The notes under the pieces: generated by a model
Seen by the model: the letters and a program-made list of their open reading frames with translations, nothing else
Told to the model about the DNA's origin: nothing
Databases searched by the model: none
Shown: positions 23,215-34,665 of the stretch, one piece after another
Layout: every line of letters begins with the position of its first letter
How positions within the stretch are numbered: position 1 is the stretch's first letter
Translations under genes and position numbers: made by a program
NCBI GenBank assembly: GCA_900073065.1
Contig: FJOG01000002.1
Span: forward strand, 1,306,652 to 1,370,651
DNA: 64,000 bases
Source of the DNA: Phialocephala subalpina
Taxonomy: Eukaryota > Ascomycota > Leotiomycetes > Helotiales > Mollisiaceae
Direction: 5' to 3'

Positions 23215-25525
23215 CTAATAGTAAACCATCCCCTCATCTTCTAAATACCCCATAACAACCCAATCCTCAACAATCGCCGTCCCATTCTGCAACCTCGCAA
23301 GTTGATCTGTCGTACAAGTCGTAGTCGGCATATACGTATAACAGATCTTTGGTGGATCATCAGGCATCGTATTCTTGTTTTGGAAGCTTGAAGATGATCC
23401 TGTGGTGGAGTAGGCAGAATTATTGGGGAGAGAGATGTTGTCGGTGACGATGTCTTTGTGGAACATTGCACGAGTGAAGATGCGGTAGGCAGTTTCTGGT
23501 TGGGAGGAGGAGACTTGATGAGTAGCGTCGAAGACTCGTAAGAATGAGAGATTGCCGTGTTGACGGACGACTCCGCCGTTGTAGGTGGTTGTTTGTGGAG
23601 ATGTTGGCGTAACCTGCTTGTTGGAATTTGAGAGAGGATGTTGATTTGACGGCGAGACTTGTTCTTTCGCCACTTATCCCTGTGAGATTTGAGTGAGAGT
23701 ACTGCATGTGGAATTGTGGAATTGATGAGCTTACAGTTGCAGATGTAGTCTCGGTCTCCATACATGAGAGTGACTCGGACCCCACGATCGAGCAGGCTAC
23801 CAAGAGTTTCGAGAAAGCCACCACGAATAATACTGTATCTCCAGTTATCTCCAGTAACCATTACATCTCGACGAAGTTAGTAAACCTGTACCTGAGCAGT
23901 CTGCCTCACGATGCAAGAAACAAGGATCCACATGCGGGGTCGTTCCCTGCCACGATCCTTCATCTCTCGGCTCGAAGCGAGCAGGAGGAAGCCACCTTAA
24001 CACATCTCCTATATACCCATAAGACGCACGGCTATCACTCCTCTTATGCTTCGCGTAAGATTAAACCATACATGATATGATATCGCGATATGCAACAGAA
24101 ATAATAGCTTGAATTAATGAATGAAAAAGAAAGGTGGTCGAATTAGCGTTGTAGACAACCATGTTTTGGTATATGAAGTTAACTGGAACGCCAAGCGCGG
24201 ATTGGACCCAGTGCTGGTTGAGATATCCGAGCTCGTATTTGGTGGGTGTGGGGTCGGGAGTTGTGTGGCCGATGTCGAATGCGTCGTGCTGATTGGTGTT
24301 AGTGGGGTTCTGTGTGACATGAACGCGACTTACTCCAGAAATCAGGTAGACATATTCGACATATAGAGCGCAATATCCATGCGCTTCAGCACACAGAGTG
24401 TTGACGTTTGCGGTGTCTCCCAAGTTGGCTGGATCATAGATGGCTTCTTAATCCCGACATTCTTGGATGAGAGCTTCGTAAGTCGTCAGATTGGTAGATA
24501 TAAATTCGTCTTCAGTGATGGCTCCGAATCCGTAGGTATTGTTGTGTGCCATATCTGGGTAGGAGCCTGCTAGAATCGAGAAGTCAATTTGCCCATCGAT
24601 GATACCTACTGTGTCGGCCTTGATTGGGAAGGCTTCTTTGAGAGTACCGGTAGCGATGCGGTTTTTTTTGACCTTCGATGAGTCCGGCAAGGCCAGTGAC
24701 CCAGTGACCCAATGACCTCCGTATGAAGCACCCCAAATGCTGATGGTATTGCCGTAATTTTCATAGAAAGGTACTCTGTCACAGGATCAGTGACTGCAGG
24801 TCATCTTGAGGTGGGCAACTTACCCCTCCAGCCAGACTTGCAGAAACTCCCAGACGGTTAACGCTGAGTTGGTGGTGGTATTCGCAGTATTTCCTGACTC
24901 GAGTGAAGGGAATGTGCCAACAAAGAATGTGTTATTCTGCTTCGGAAACCCCGAGACCGAGAAATCCGACATAGTTGGTAGCAAGGCGGTCGATAGAGTG
25001 TTCAAAGTTCCATTGGACAATGTGTCGTACGAGAACCTACTTGCACAGGCTGATCGATATAGAGCATGTTCACTTCGTTATTCCAGGACCAAAGGCTGAG
25101 TTCCGTGGTATTCGAGTCTGCCAAAACAGTGCATGGCCCGTTCTCGCTGACAGCGGAAGCCACAGGTGATGCGCCTGGTCCTCCATTAAGCCAAATTGCT
25201 AGAGGTGCATCGATAGACCCGCTGCGGGCTTCGAAGAACCAGAAGAACATGTTGACAAGGTAGTCTCGGGATTCCTCTGGGGAAAGATGGACATAGTCAT
25301 TCCATCCACGAACGCCGGGAGTTGTCTCGCAAATGAAGGTCTAAAATTGGTGAGTGCTTGCTAACGTGCGGGCTTGATGAGACCGGCCTCTTTGTATGAT
25401 ATGGTAGCACTCTTGCCGAAAGTCGACCGGATGGTGATGCGTTCAGGGGCGGATGGAAAATACCGTGCCTTGATAGCGAATGGAAGAGCGAGCAGAGTTG
25501 AGAAGGTACTTCGTAATGAGAACAT
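23215..25525 (-). pseudogene. Serine carboxypeptidase (S10 family) pseudogene
   Basis: A multi-exon S10 carboxypeptidase is recognisable throughout: a secretory N-terminus (MFSLRSTFSTLLALPFA), WLNGGPGAS, the nucleophile block IWGASYGGHW, the Asp block LMYGDRDYICN and the His block RVFDATHQVSSSQPETAYR. Four lesions are visible. (1) The exon 1/2 junction near 25340-25390 has no in-phase GT-AG solution. (2) A one-base deletion near 25035 in the VGFSYD block shifts the frame. (3) A TAA at 24448-24450 replaces a sense codon between QECRD and EAIYDP. (4) A one-base shift lies near 23585. The remaining introns have normal signals. The family cleaves C-terminal residues at acid pH and is secreted or vacuolar. 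This copy should not give a full enzyme. Confidence 0.85.
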
Positions 25526-26151
25526 GGTGCAACAAAACAGCAAGAAAATCAGAAACGAGTGTGATGGTGCAAAGAACGAATGTTGGTGGATAGAAAGTGA
25601 AAGAACTGGCGAGACTAGTACTACTTATAGATCTTGCTTGAGAGCTTTCGAACAGACGAGCTGTGGAGATAGCAAGGTGGCTTGGAGGATTCCATAAACA
25701 TAGCATCCTGTCAAGACCATCGTAGAACGAAGTCAACGAGATGAATAACGTAGGCGTCCAAGCCATGACGGACGTCAACTTTGAGGCTACTCAAGTATCC
25801 AAAGAGTGCCCCGACTTTGAGGCAGCCAATTTTTGACCAATCAAACAGATCTCGGTGCGACTGAAATGTGGAGCATCCCTTCAACACTCGACGTAGCCTC
25901 ATAATGAGAGAATTGGGAATGCTATTTCTGGAGAAATCGATGTCGAGAACAGATGATAGTACGTGCGTGAGGCTCTTGGAGGAGTGTGACGATTGGTCTT
26001 CAACTTGAGATCTGGAAAGAGTCAGGGTCATCGAGGTCTTTCCGGGTCACCGTACCAAGCCTCTAGCTTCAAGACCGTCCCATTGCCGAGCTTTGCCGGT
26101 ATACCAATCACACCGGCGATTCTGTCATGGCGCCACCATTTATGGAAATAC
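25526..26151. other. Intergenic
   Basis: Upstream of the carboxypeptidase relic. Nothing recognised. Confidence 0.5.
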
Positions 26152-26176
26152 CCGTATAGATTTAAATAACAAAATC
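26152..26176 (+). promoter_or_regulatory. Conserved AT-rich element upstream of tRNA-Lys
   Basis: This 25-bp stretch, with core TATAGATTTAAATAACAAAA, spans -45 to -21 relative to the tRNA. The same 25 bases occur without mismatch at 45503-45527, at nearly the same distance (-43 to -19) from the tRNA-Ala gene. An upstream TATA-like element is known to help TFIIIB placement at tRNA genes in some fungi such as Schizosaccharomyces pombe; extension to this organism is inference. Confidence 0.7.
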
Positions 26177-26196
26177 CTTGCACAAATCAGCATCAA

Positions 26197-26293
26197 GCCC
26201 GGCTGGCACAATTGGTTAGCGCGTGGGCCTTTTAAGACATTCAAACGTCCAAAGAGCAGCCCAAGGTTGAGAGTTCGAGCCTCTCGTCGGGCG
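26197..26293 (+). tRNA. tRNA-Lys(UUU) with 23-nt intron
   Basis: Acceptor stem GCCCGGC (26197-26203) pairs with GTCGGGC (26286-26292); discriminator G. D arm GCAC/GCGC has one mismatch. Anticodon stem TGGGC/GCCCA encloses loop CTTTTA-A with anticodon TTT at 26231-26233. An intron of 23 nt (26235-26257) sits one base 3' of the anticodon, the canonical position. T arm GAGAG-TTCGAGC-CTCTC is perfect. Confidence 0.93.
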
Positions 26294-26313
26294 GTGGACC
26301 TCCGAGAAGTAAA

Positions 26314-26318
26314 TTTTT
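26314..26318 (+). terminator. Pol III terminator of tRNA-Lys
   Basis: A run of five T, 21 nt downstream of the tRNA end. Confidence 0.7.
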
Positions 26319-28180
26319 GCCATTTTTGTATTGTTTCTGGAGTATATGCATGTTTCAGGAGTTCTTTTTTGGTGCGCCGGGAGTATCTCGCTTCTCGCCT
26401 ATTCTTTTTGCTGAGGATATATATGAAGTTTTCGTGCTGTTGTGATTTTTTTGATATGACGCTAAGATCGGAAGATCGGAAGATTGTTCTGCCGCTCCAT
26501 AGCTAGCGTTGGCTAGCCGATTAGCTGAGGTCGAGCAGAAAGCAGCGAAATCTTTGGCATCAAAGTTGTGGAACTCGTTGTTGTGCTTGGTGGTGATGTT
26601 TTCAAGAGAGTGAAGTTTATTTCTTGTCTTTCGACGTAATCAGGATAAGGACCACGCGCTAACAATTGTGTTAGCCTTGAACGCTGTTAGATGTTGTTTT
26701 TCGTTGAAATGAGTTGGTGACAACTTCCGTTGCGCTCCATGCATGACGACTAGTTCTATCTACAACCTCCTTTCGAAGCCGTCAACAGCTTACTTTGGTC
26801 CTCCTAGCGTGGTCGCATGCCTCTCTGGAGTGCTACGACGTTCCCTACTAAATTCAAACCAGAACACGGAAAACTTTCGAGGAATACCAAGGATGAACGT
26901 CTCATTACGATGAGCAAGGTCGATATCTTCTTCTAGGACCGGCCGAGTCTGTTGGGACTGCGAGCACAATTCTCAATCTCACAATCTACGACAGCTTGGA
27001 GAGTCGTATATTCAGCGAATCGACCAAAGAGATGGGAACATACACTGGTGTCTGACTGCAAGTGCTGGGGTGGGACGGCGCTTCGGCATGATTGCTCGGA
27101 AGCAACGTCATATGGTAGTATCTGGAATTGCGTGCTGTTCGTGGTAAGACCGTCGAATGTAGCAACACGCTTTCTTTTCTGCTATGATTCGATAAACACG
27201 ATGATTGTTGGTGCTGCAAATTGTCGAGGATGTTGTGAACCCTTCGTGCTGGTCCATGAGGTCGTCGAAGGAAGTCTCGCGGGGATGCTGTCCTGCTAGA
27301 TGAAGGCCCTGCAGAGTCTAGCATTTCAGCGACACCTGAGGTTGGCTTAGACTCGATCTTGTTTGGTGATGGCTTGCTCCCAGCAGAAGCCATGGAATGT
27401 CTATATTGTGGCGTTTCTTCTCTCTCAAGTGGGAATCGAGGCTGTTGACACCCAAGTCGACTGTTATTTCTATGCTTTCGTTCCTGCGTTCGATGCTCTC
27501 ATTTGCTTTGCTTTGGGTTCCGACTCTTTCAAGGCGGACGGCAATACTAATGACAGCTGTTTCACAAACGTCATCTATCGCCGGTGACTCTAGATCTGCT
27601 GCAGCTTCCATCTCTGATTGAGTGCTCTCTTTCTCTCTCGAAATGCTCGGACCTGGGCGCAAGCCTCTCATGACTTTAATGACAAACTCTTCTGCCTTTT
27701 GGGTGTCTTCGCGGCGATGCATGCCAAACAGTTGAAGGTCGCATCTTTCATCCCGTTAGAGACGAAGGCGAGGGAGAAGGTAAGACGGTTCCAATGAACG
27801 GTGGTTGCGAACAAGACAATTTTGACGTTGTAATTTCTGGTGAGGCGTGGAAAGTATTGAGTTCCTATTGGGACAAAAGGATCAATTGTGAGCGAGGATC
27901 GCGAGAAGAGACGACGCGTTGGCGCCAAAAGTGAATCTTGAGCCTAGAGGAGCATCATCAAATCATCCCAATTGGGTCGGTCTCAGCATGTCTGCTTGTT
28001 TTGACAAACGAGAACGTTCCAAAAGTTATTTTTGAGTGTTTCCATTGGCACCTAAAAACTCCATCGATGCCTCATAGGGCCAACTTCATCATTTCGAGCA
28101 ATTGCGGAAGCCTGCGCAACACCCAAGTCGGTTGCTTCTCACGTACGCTTCGACCTCGTAGTACGTACTCCTTAGGGTAG
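26319..28180. other. Long region without a supported gene
   Basis: Minus-strand frames at 26986-27393, 27318-27722 and 27668-27928 overlap and have partly coding-like composition (Ser/Glu-rich). They cannot be joined into one frame with good splice sites and match no family I know. They may be the remains of one hypothetical gene reading right to left. Confidence 0.35.
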
Positions 28181-29270
28181 CGTGGCAATGGGGACACTGT
28201 TATTGGCGCGAACACAAAGCACCCCTATGGTGGGAGACTTCAAGTTAGTAAACCAGTTAAGCGAGGGTTGGACCTTGGTATTTGAGCACAAATTGAATCA
28301 CTTCCAGAGGGTCGAAGCGCATTATACTCACAGCCTCAGTCAACAAAACGGCAATCACATTTCCAAGACGGAATCTCATGCGATTTCTTTCAGACAGAGT
28401 CGGCTGAAGACTATATGTTCGTCATCCCAAGGGATGAAATACCAGAAGAATGGAAGGTGGTCGACCATGTTGGAAGGGCCAAAATCTCGACTGGAAAACG
28501 AGTCTGGGCAATTTCTTTTTCTACTACCACGGATGAGAGAAGTGGGTCGAATATCTGAGATACATCTTGAAGGTTAATGGACTTGCTAAGGAACAGTTTG
28601 TTATGGCACATGAGGAGATCGGACAAGAAGGGAGTGAAGAGGTGCCACCAGTCGAGGGTCATAGCGAAAGCGACAGAGCTTCGGATAACGAAATGCCGGA
28701 GGGTGAGATAGACTACGATATGTCTGGCGACGAAGAAGCAAGAGTCTTGCCGAAGGGAAAGAAGAAGTTTCTGATTGGAGGTGTTGATGAGGGAAGAGCT
28801 GCCGGACAGATGAAGAGGGTGCAAGTTCAGCATAGGGCTCGGGAAATATTCTAGCGTCTGTAGACTGAATCCTGTCGAGAGTAAGTTATGATCCTTGCCC
28901 ATTTCTTGAATATTCACTGACGGAATTTAGGGGACAAGACCTGTTCTTTTGGCTTGGATGGCGCCGCCCATTCGGACAAGCAGCTTTCGTGATTCGGGAT
29001 TGGACAGAGGCTGAGAAGACAGAGTTCGAAGGGAACCTTACGACTCCTATCGAGTTCATCGAGTTGCCAGCCGCGAAGCCATGTATCATAGTTGCATTCG
29101 ATGGTTGGGAGCCAATTACCTGGTCTCGGTCGAGTTCAGGAGCATTTTTGGCGATGCCGAAGTCAGAGAAGAGTACAGTCCAAGTTATTCTATCTCCGGA
29201 ATGTCGACTACTTGAGCAATCAGACATCTATTTGGAAGGCAAAACCTTTCCAATTGGAAAGTTACAATAG
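28181..29270 (+). pseudogene. Decayed hypothetical gene
   Basis: Three coding-like blocks on the plus strand belong together by composition: TESAEDYMFVIPRDEIPEEW (near 28400), EKWVEYLRYILKVNGLAKEQ (near 28540), and RDWTEAEKTEFEGNLTTPIE (near 29000), ending in a stop at 29270. The first two are in different frames, separated by an apparent two-base slip in GATGAGAGAAG near 28530, and stops interrupt the join to the third block even allowing for an intron (GTAAGT...TTTAG, about 28883-28930). No family recognised. Alternatively a real gene with an exon structure I have not found. Confidence 0.45.
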
Positions 29271-29812
29271 TGAAATTTGTTGAGACACGCTCTGCATCTG
29301 CATGAGTATCCTAAAGGGCAACAAGCCCCACCAAATTGCAGTCGGATGAATTCGAGGAGTACGCGGATCTAGAGATCAGAGTCATCCAAGAGATCCCGGT
29401 TCTACAACAAGGCATGCCACCAAAGGAAAACGAGAAGTGTGCTAGTTCTACTAAAGGAGAGCGAACCAAGCAGTCATGCAATCTAACAGCGCTTTCAATC
29501 TCCCAGCTTTGTGGGGACTTCGCCACAACTTGGGCCATGGTGCTGAAAGCTTGTATCGGGCAAATCGTCTTTGATTTTGGCCAATTGTTGTCCTCGTTGA
29601 GATAGGGTGAACCGAGCAAGTCCAGGCGAGGCTCGGACATTGAAAAGCTGCTTGGATTTGATGAGCTACATCTCGCTTCTTGTAATCCTTCGATATGTAT
29701 CATCAACATGGAAATCTATGTGCAGAACTCGTATCCCAAATCCGTAAACACCATGCATCTCAATATGAACCCAAAATCAAACCCAGACGCCGTTTCCCTA
29801 TTCATACTCTCC
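29271..29812. other. Intergenic
   Basis: 3' flank of EAF. Open frames on both strands are weak; nothing recognised. Confidence 0.45.
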
Positions 29813-30725
29813 CTATTCCTCCTCACTCTCATCACTCTCGTTCTCCAACGCCTTCTCCAATTCCGCCTCCAACTCATCCTCAATATCCTCATCTGACATA
29901 CCCCCAACATTCCCTGCCGGACTAGGCAGTTTCAAATGATCCACATCCTGATTCCGTTCCCGTTCATCCTCGTATTCTTCTCCTTCAGCATCTTCATCCT
30001 CGTCTGATTCTGCTTCACTGATGTTCCGTTGGAAAATTGGTGTGGAGTTGTATTCTCGGTATGGGGGTTGGGAGTGATTTGTGGGGGCGCCAGGATATTC
30101 GATTGTGAGGCCGTCGTCGCTATCTTCTTCTGGTTCGGGGGTAGGCTCTCGTGGTGGTGGGGCAGGCTTGGGAGTCTTCTTCGGCTTCTCGACTTTTGTT
30201 TTCGGTATGCTTGTTTTTGTTGTTGTGGCTTTCGTGGCAGCGGCTTTCTTTCCGGCTTTCGAACCTTTTCTTTGTGGTGCCGCGGCAGGTTTCTGTTCGG
30301 AAGGCTCGATTCGGGCGTAATCGTCCCGGATATCGGAACTCCAGGGAGCGGAAACGATGTTCATGTCGAACGTGGAGTCTATGCGGTGGAGCACGAAGTG
30401 TTTCTTTACAGGATCGAAGATTAGGACATATTCACCGTTGGCAGAGACGCGGGTCCCTTCGTAGGAGTATTTTTCTGAAGCGTCTGTTAAGGTGAGGTCG
30501 TATCGGTCGGAGGAGGAGGGTTGGAGGTGCGCGGTGGGAGAGGAGGATGAAGGGTCTGGTTTATGGTTATCTTGCAGATTGTTAGCTGGGTCTACACAGG
30601 AGAGGGAAGAGGGAGTTACATCGAATTCCTGTGTAGACTTCCTTTGATGTTTTGCCCAATAGGGCATCGCTCAGGACGATGGGGTATTTGCCTGGCTTGT
30701 CGATGTCGATCATACCTGCTGCCAT
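29813..30725 (-). CDS. RNA polymerase II transcription elongation factor EAF
   Basis: Exons 30725-30620 and 30570-29813, joined by a 49-bp intron, encode 287 aa. The N-terminal ~110 residues match the EAF domain: YPIVLSDALLGKTSKEVYTG, then YNHKPDPSSS, YDLTLTDASEKYSYEG, the strand EYVLIFDPVKKHFVLHRID and the MNIVSAPWS segment. After that come a basic Lys/Ala region (nuclear-localisation-like), a Pro-rich segment and a long Asp/Glu-rich tail, as in other fungal EAFs. ELL-associated factors bind ELL and stimulate Pol II elongation in the nucleus. No lesions. The start ATG at 30725 gives a short MAAGMID lead, and a second Met follows four residues later. Confidence 0.88.
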
Positions 30726-31472
30726 GATGGAGGATCGTTGTCGTTGGCAGGTTCCTGGGAATGTGAAAGGAGTGAGGTTTGGGAGGGCTGAGGTTTGTCA
30801 GATCACATCGTTCCGGTGTTGTCGTTGTCGTATAGATACGCTAGTTTACCCCAGATTTCGGGTTGCCGGGCTTTGTTCCATTTTTAGCGTCCTCTGGCCC
30901 CTGTGTCTCGGGTGTCGTATTTTCGCGTGATTCATCATCTTCCACCCTTCTTATTTTCTCAACAGTCACATCTTCACTCTTGTACAACATCATTCCGAGT
31001 CAAGATTCTAAATCACGATAGTTGTCTCACTAACTCTCTGCCGCTGTGGCGAAGACCCCTTTCTTGTAGCCCTCGATGGTCTACCCGGATTCCGTATCCT
31101 CACGCAAGTCGCGTGAGTGATCAACTGCTACTGGGAGCCCGCAACCAGGTTAAACCTCCACCATACCTCTAGTCGGGGTTGACATCGAATAGGAGAGTCA
31201 AGCACGTTCTTCTCGTCGCTGCTATCTCCCAAAGAGGCTCTAGTGACCCCTCTCAACCTCGATTGCGGGGTAGAGATCCTCGGTCTTACGAGGTAGCCTC
31301 CGAGATCGTTTCTCTTGGCTCAAAGGTTTTGCAATAGTCGTTTCGTATTGAAGATTGTGCAAAGTTTCCGTTCTTCTTCTTACAAGTCTCAGGCATCTCC
31401 TTGGACTGTCACTGATCAATTTTGGCTTCTTGCTTTTCTTTCTTGCTCTTGTATAACTCAATTCAAATCAAA
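30726..31472. other. Intergenic between divergent genes
   Basis: Shared 5' region of EAF and the FMO. CT-rich leader sequence precedes the FMO start. Nothing else seen. Confidence 0.5.
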
Positions 31473-33736
31473 ATGGCGCCAGACATCTCCGGCATGACAG
31501 CCAATGGCTCTCAAAATGGCCACAACGTACCTGCAGATACGTACCAGATACCAGATATCACATTTCGAGATCCCAAGAATCGCAGACTCAAGGTCTTGAC
31601 TATTGGTGCGGGTGTTTCTGGGATTATGATGGCATATCAGATTCAGAAACAGTGTCAAAAGTAAGCCTTCACTGAATCACTAGACAAGACCAGCCCCAGC
31701 GCCTTCATCTGACCATCATCAGTGTCGAACATGTCATTTATGAAAAGAACGAAGATATTGGAGGGACTTGGCTGGAGAACAGATATCCGGGAGCGGCTTG
31801 TGATGTCCCTTCGCATGCTTACACTTTCAATTTTGCAATGAAGTAAAGCTTTCCTGCACCATCTCTTTTGCATAGCTAACCGGAATACAGTCCAGACTGG
31901 CCACGATACGCAAGCCACTCACCGGACATCTTCAGATACCTCGACAAGGTCTGCGAAACTTTCGACCTTCGGAAATACATGACCTTCAACACGGAGATCA
32001 TTGGCTGCTACTGGAATGAAGAGGCCGGACAATGGACAGTTAAAATGCGGCAGACAAACCCTAGCTCTGAACCGAGAGAGTTGGAGGAGAAATGCGACTT
32101 GCTGCTCCACGCTACTGGAATCCTCAATAATTTCAAATGGCCTGACATTGACGGTTTGGAAAAGTTCAAAGGCAAAGTCATTCGTGAGCTTACTCCTGCG
32201 CCGCCATATGGTACAATCGTAACAGTTGCAGATACCGCACGATGGCCAAAAGACTACCAAAAAGAGCAATGGAAGGAAGAATCCGTGGCAATCATTGGCT
32301 CAGGCGCCTCTTCGATCCAGACACTTCCAAACATGCAACCCTATGTCAAGCATATCGACACTTACATTCGCACAGGCGTCTGGTTCATCAGCATTGCTGG
32401 AAACAACGGTGCAGGAGAAACATACACCGAGGATCAACGAAATGAATTCCGCGCAGACACGAAAGCTCTCATGTACGTCTTATTTCCATACTAATTTGCT
32501 GTATTTTTGTGTGGGAGCTCTAGAGCTGGGAGCTGTCTTAGGAGCTGAGACACTGAGCAAACGGACAAGATCCGTTTGCTGCTTCCAAGATAGCTCTGAG
32601 CTCCGCGGCTCTCTCCCAAAAAGCGACTTTCTCCAGTGCTAATAAGCTGGTAGGAAGCACGCTAAGTATCTCGAAGACCAAGTGAACGGACACTGGGATA
32701 CCTTCTTCACAGACAGTGAGGCCCAGAAAGAAGCTCAGAAGATATTCTCAGAGCGTATGGCAGAGTTCATCAAGGACGAAAGGTTGCTGAAGGGATTCAC
32801 GCCTAAATTTCAAGTTGGTTGTCGAAGAATCACACCTGGTATGTTTTCTTTCTGTCAATGATTCTGCTTCTGACCATCCCAGGTGATCCATACATGCGAG
32901 CTATCCAAGAACCAAACGTTGACGTCCACTTCGCAGCCGTCAACAAAATCACCGAAAACTCAGTCGTCGACACCAACGGCCAAGAGAAGAAAGTCGACAC
33001 AATCGTCTGCGCAACTGGGTTCGACGTGTCCTACCAACCACGCTTCCCAATCGTAGGACAAAATGGAGTCGAGCTTGGTGACAAGTGGAAAATCTGCCCC
33101 GAATCTTACCTTGGACTCACAATCCCAGATATGCCGAACTTCATCACTTTCATTGGTCCTACTTGGCCCGTGGAGAATGGTTCTGTTATGGGACCTCTTG
33201 GATATGTGGGAGAATACGCTATCAAGATTATCAAGAAGATGCAGAATGAGTTCATTAAGTCGATTGTTCCGAAGCAAGATATCACTGATGCATTCAATGC
33301 TCATACACAAGAGTTCATCAAACATACTGTTTGGGCGAGTAATTGTAGAGCTTGGTATAGAAGTTGGTGTTCACTCCCACTTTTCCTGGACAACGCTAAC
33401 AAAAACAGACAACGAAACGGGCCGCGTCAACGCTGTGTATCCGGGTAGCTCCCTACACTACTGTCAATTGATAGAAGAGCCAAGATATGAAGATTACAAC
33501 ATCACCTATCAAAACAAGCTAAATCCGTAAGTCTACCTGCCACGATTCACAACCTGTCGCGTGCTAAAAATAGCAGATGGGCATTCCTTGGACTTGGATT
33601 CACAGTAGAGAATCGCAAGTTCGGAAAAGAAGAAGTTGACTGCTCTCCATACCTGTCCGAAGACAAGATCGATCCGAAATGGATGGAGGAGGTCATCAAG
33701 AAAGGCGCTTTGGTCGCTGATAGAGCAAGTTTGTAG
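31473..33736 (+). CDS. Baeyer-Villiger-type flavin monooxygenase
   Basis: Eight exons (31473-31660, 31723-31842, 31891-32183, 32232-32472, 32654-32838, 32883-33362, 33409-33526, 33577-33736) encode 594 aa without lesions. FAD-binding GxGxxG is at residues 45-50 (GAGVSG), followed by the Glu block [11 protein letters not shown]. The type I BVMO fingerprint FxGxxxHxxxWP is intact at 195-206 across intron 3. A second Rossmann motif (GSGASS) binds NADPH. The C-terminal ATGFD block ([10 protein letters not shown]) is present. Such enzymes insert one oxygen next to ketones or hydroxylate soft nucleophiles, using FAD and NADPH, often in secondary metabolism or catabolism. No substrate can be inferred. 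Intron 4 is unusually long (181 bp) because it houses a fold-back element (32512-32618). Confidence 0.92.
32512..32618. repeat. Fold-back (inverted-repeat) element inside FMO intron 4
   Basis: The left arm starts TGGGAGCTC and the right arm ends CTCTCTCCCA. The arms pair imperfectly over about 48 bp and close with a perfect 10-bp hairpin: AGCAAACGGA (32556-32565) and its complement (32571-32580) around a 5-nt loop. It resembles a small MITE-like insertion. No clear target-site duplication. It leaves the intron's branch site (GCTAAT, ~32639) and acceptor intact. Confidence 0.7.
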
Positions 33737-34665
33737 CGGCATCATTATGTTCAGCCTCGTACAAATACAGTCAATCTTTCCGTATGAACAGTTCCTAGGC
33801 ATGAGATCTGCCTGGTAGGCCCGTGAAGCCGTTATTTCGGTCTAACACTTTCCTCTTAAGAAGCTATCGCGAGACTGGTGGTGCATCCCTGCACTGCGGG
33901 GGTTACTGCCGAGAAGGCAGGTACGATGCCGGATCGTCAGGTGGCGGAGGGTCTGCCTCCGTATTCTGGACCCCACGAGTAAAAGCCGCAATTGCTGGTG
34001 AACTACTTTATTTTGCGGGTCTCGGAAGTACTTGAGTTTAATCTATGGGCAGATGAATATTCCGGTTCGAGTCGTGTTTTTGTCTCCTCATTTCAGGTTA
34101 CAGTGGTGGTAATTCTTGTTGTTGCTCGCTCAAGTACTTTTCGAATATCTCTAAGCTCTCTTGTTTCTTGCATTGTTTGGTAGGACAAGGTCCATACATT
34201 AGATACCAGGGCCCTTCCGTTTTTGGGCCTGTGGCGTCCTTCTTCGGTACTCGATGCAGTCGGTAGTCTGGCTGTTTCATGTTTAACCAAAATATGGGGA
34301 GATATCCCACCATGGCTTGTCCCAGCAGGAGCTCCCACCCCGCATCTAGCTTCCCATGTCTTTTATAGCCGTGCAGGCATATCTTAAATCTAGTTGATCC
34401 CTGCAAAAGATCACAAGGTCCCGAAGATCCTAGATTGCCAAGACTGTACATTGATTGTTCTACCCAGAACGGACTTCCTTATGGCAACTCATGGATGGGA
34501 AGTCTCCAGATATCTTTATTAAATTACGACCTTGGGCAAATCAATACTGCCGCGAGATGATTATAAAGCGAGCAAGTGCCCTTCAATTCTCAATGTAACT
34601 CTCAGGCAGTCCCAGAGAATTTCAAGCGTTTACTGTAGCTTGTATCTTCAGCTTAATTCTTCATC
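33737..34665. other. Intergenic, promoter of GH5
   Basis: Contains a TATA-like TTATAAA near 34560, about 100 bp before the GH5 start, and GCGGGG-type sites near 33896 that fit the carbon-repressor CreA consensus (SYGGRG). Functional use is inference. No gene seen. Confidence 0.4.

Noticed and set aside
23870..24070. Suspected insertion inside the carboxypeptidase relic
   Set aside because: The stretch fits a single intron: donor GTATGG in phase 1, branch CTAAC and acceptor TCGAG, joining frames correctly, so no insertion is needed.
30029..30495. Cys/Gly/Phe-rich plus-strand frames
   Set aside because: Antisense of the EAF acidic and basic tracts; no start context, no domain.
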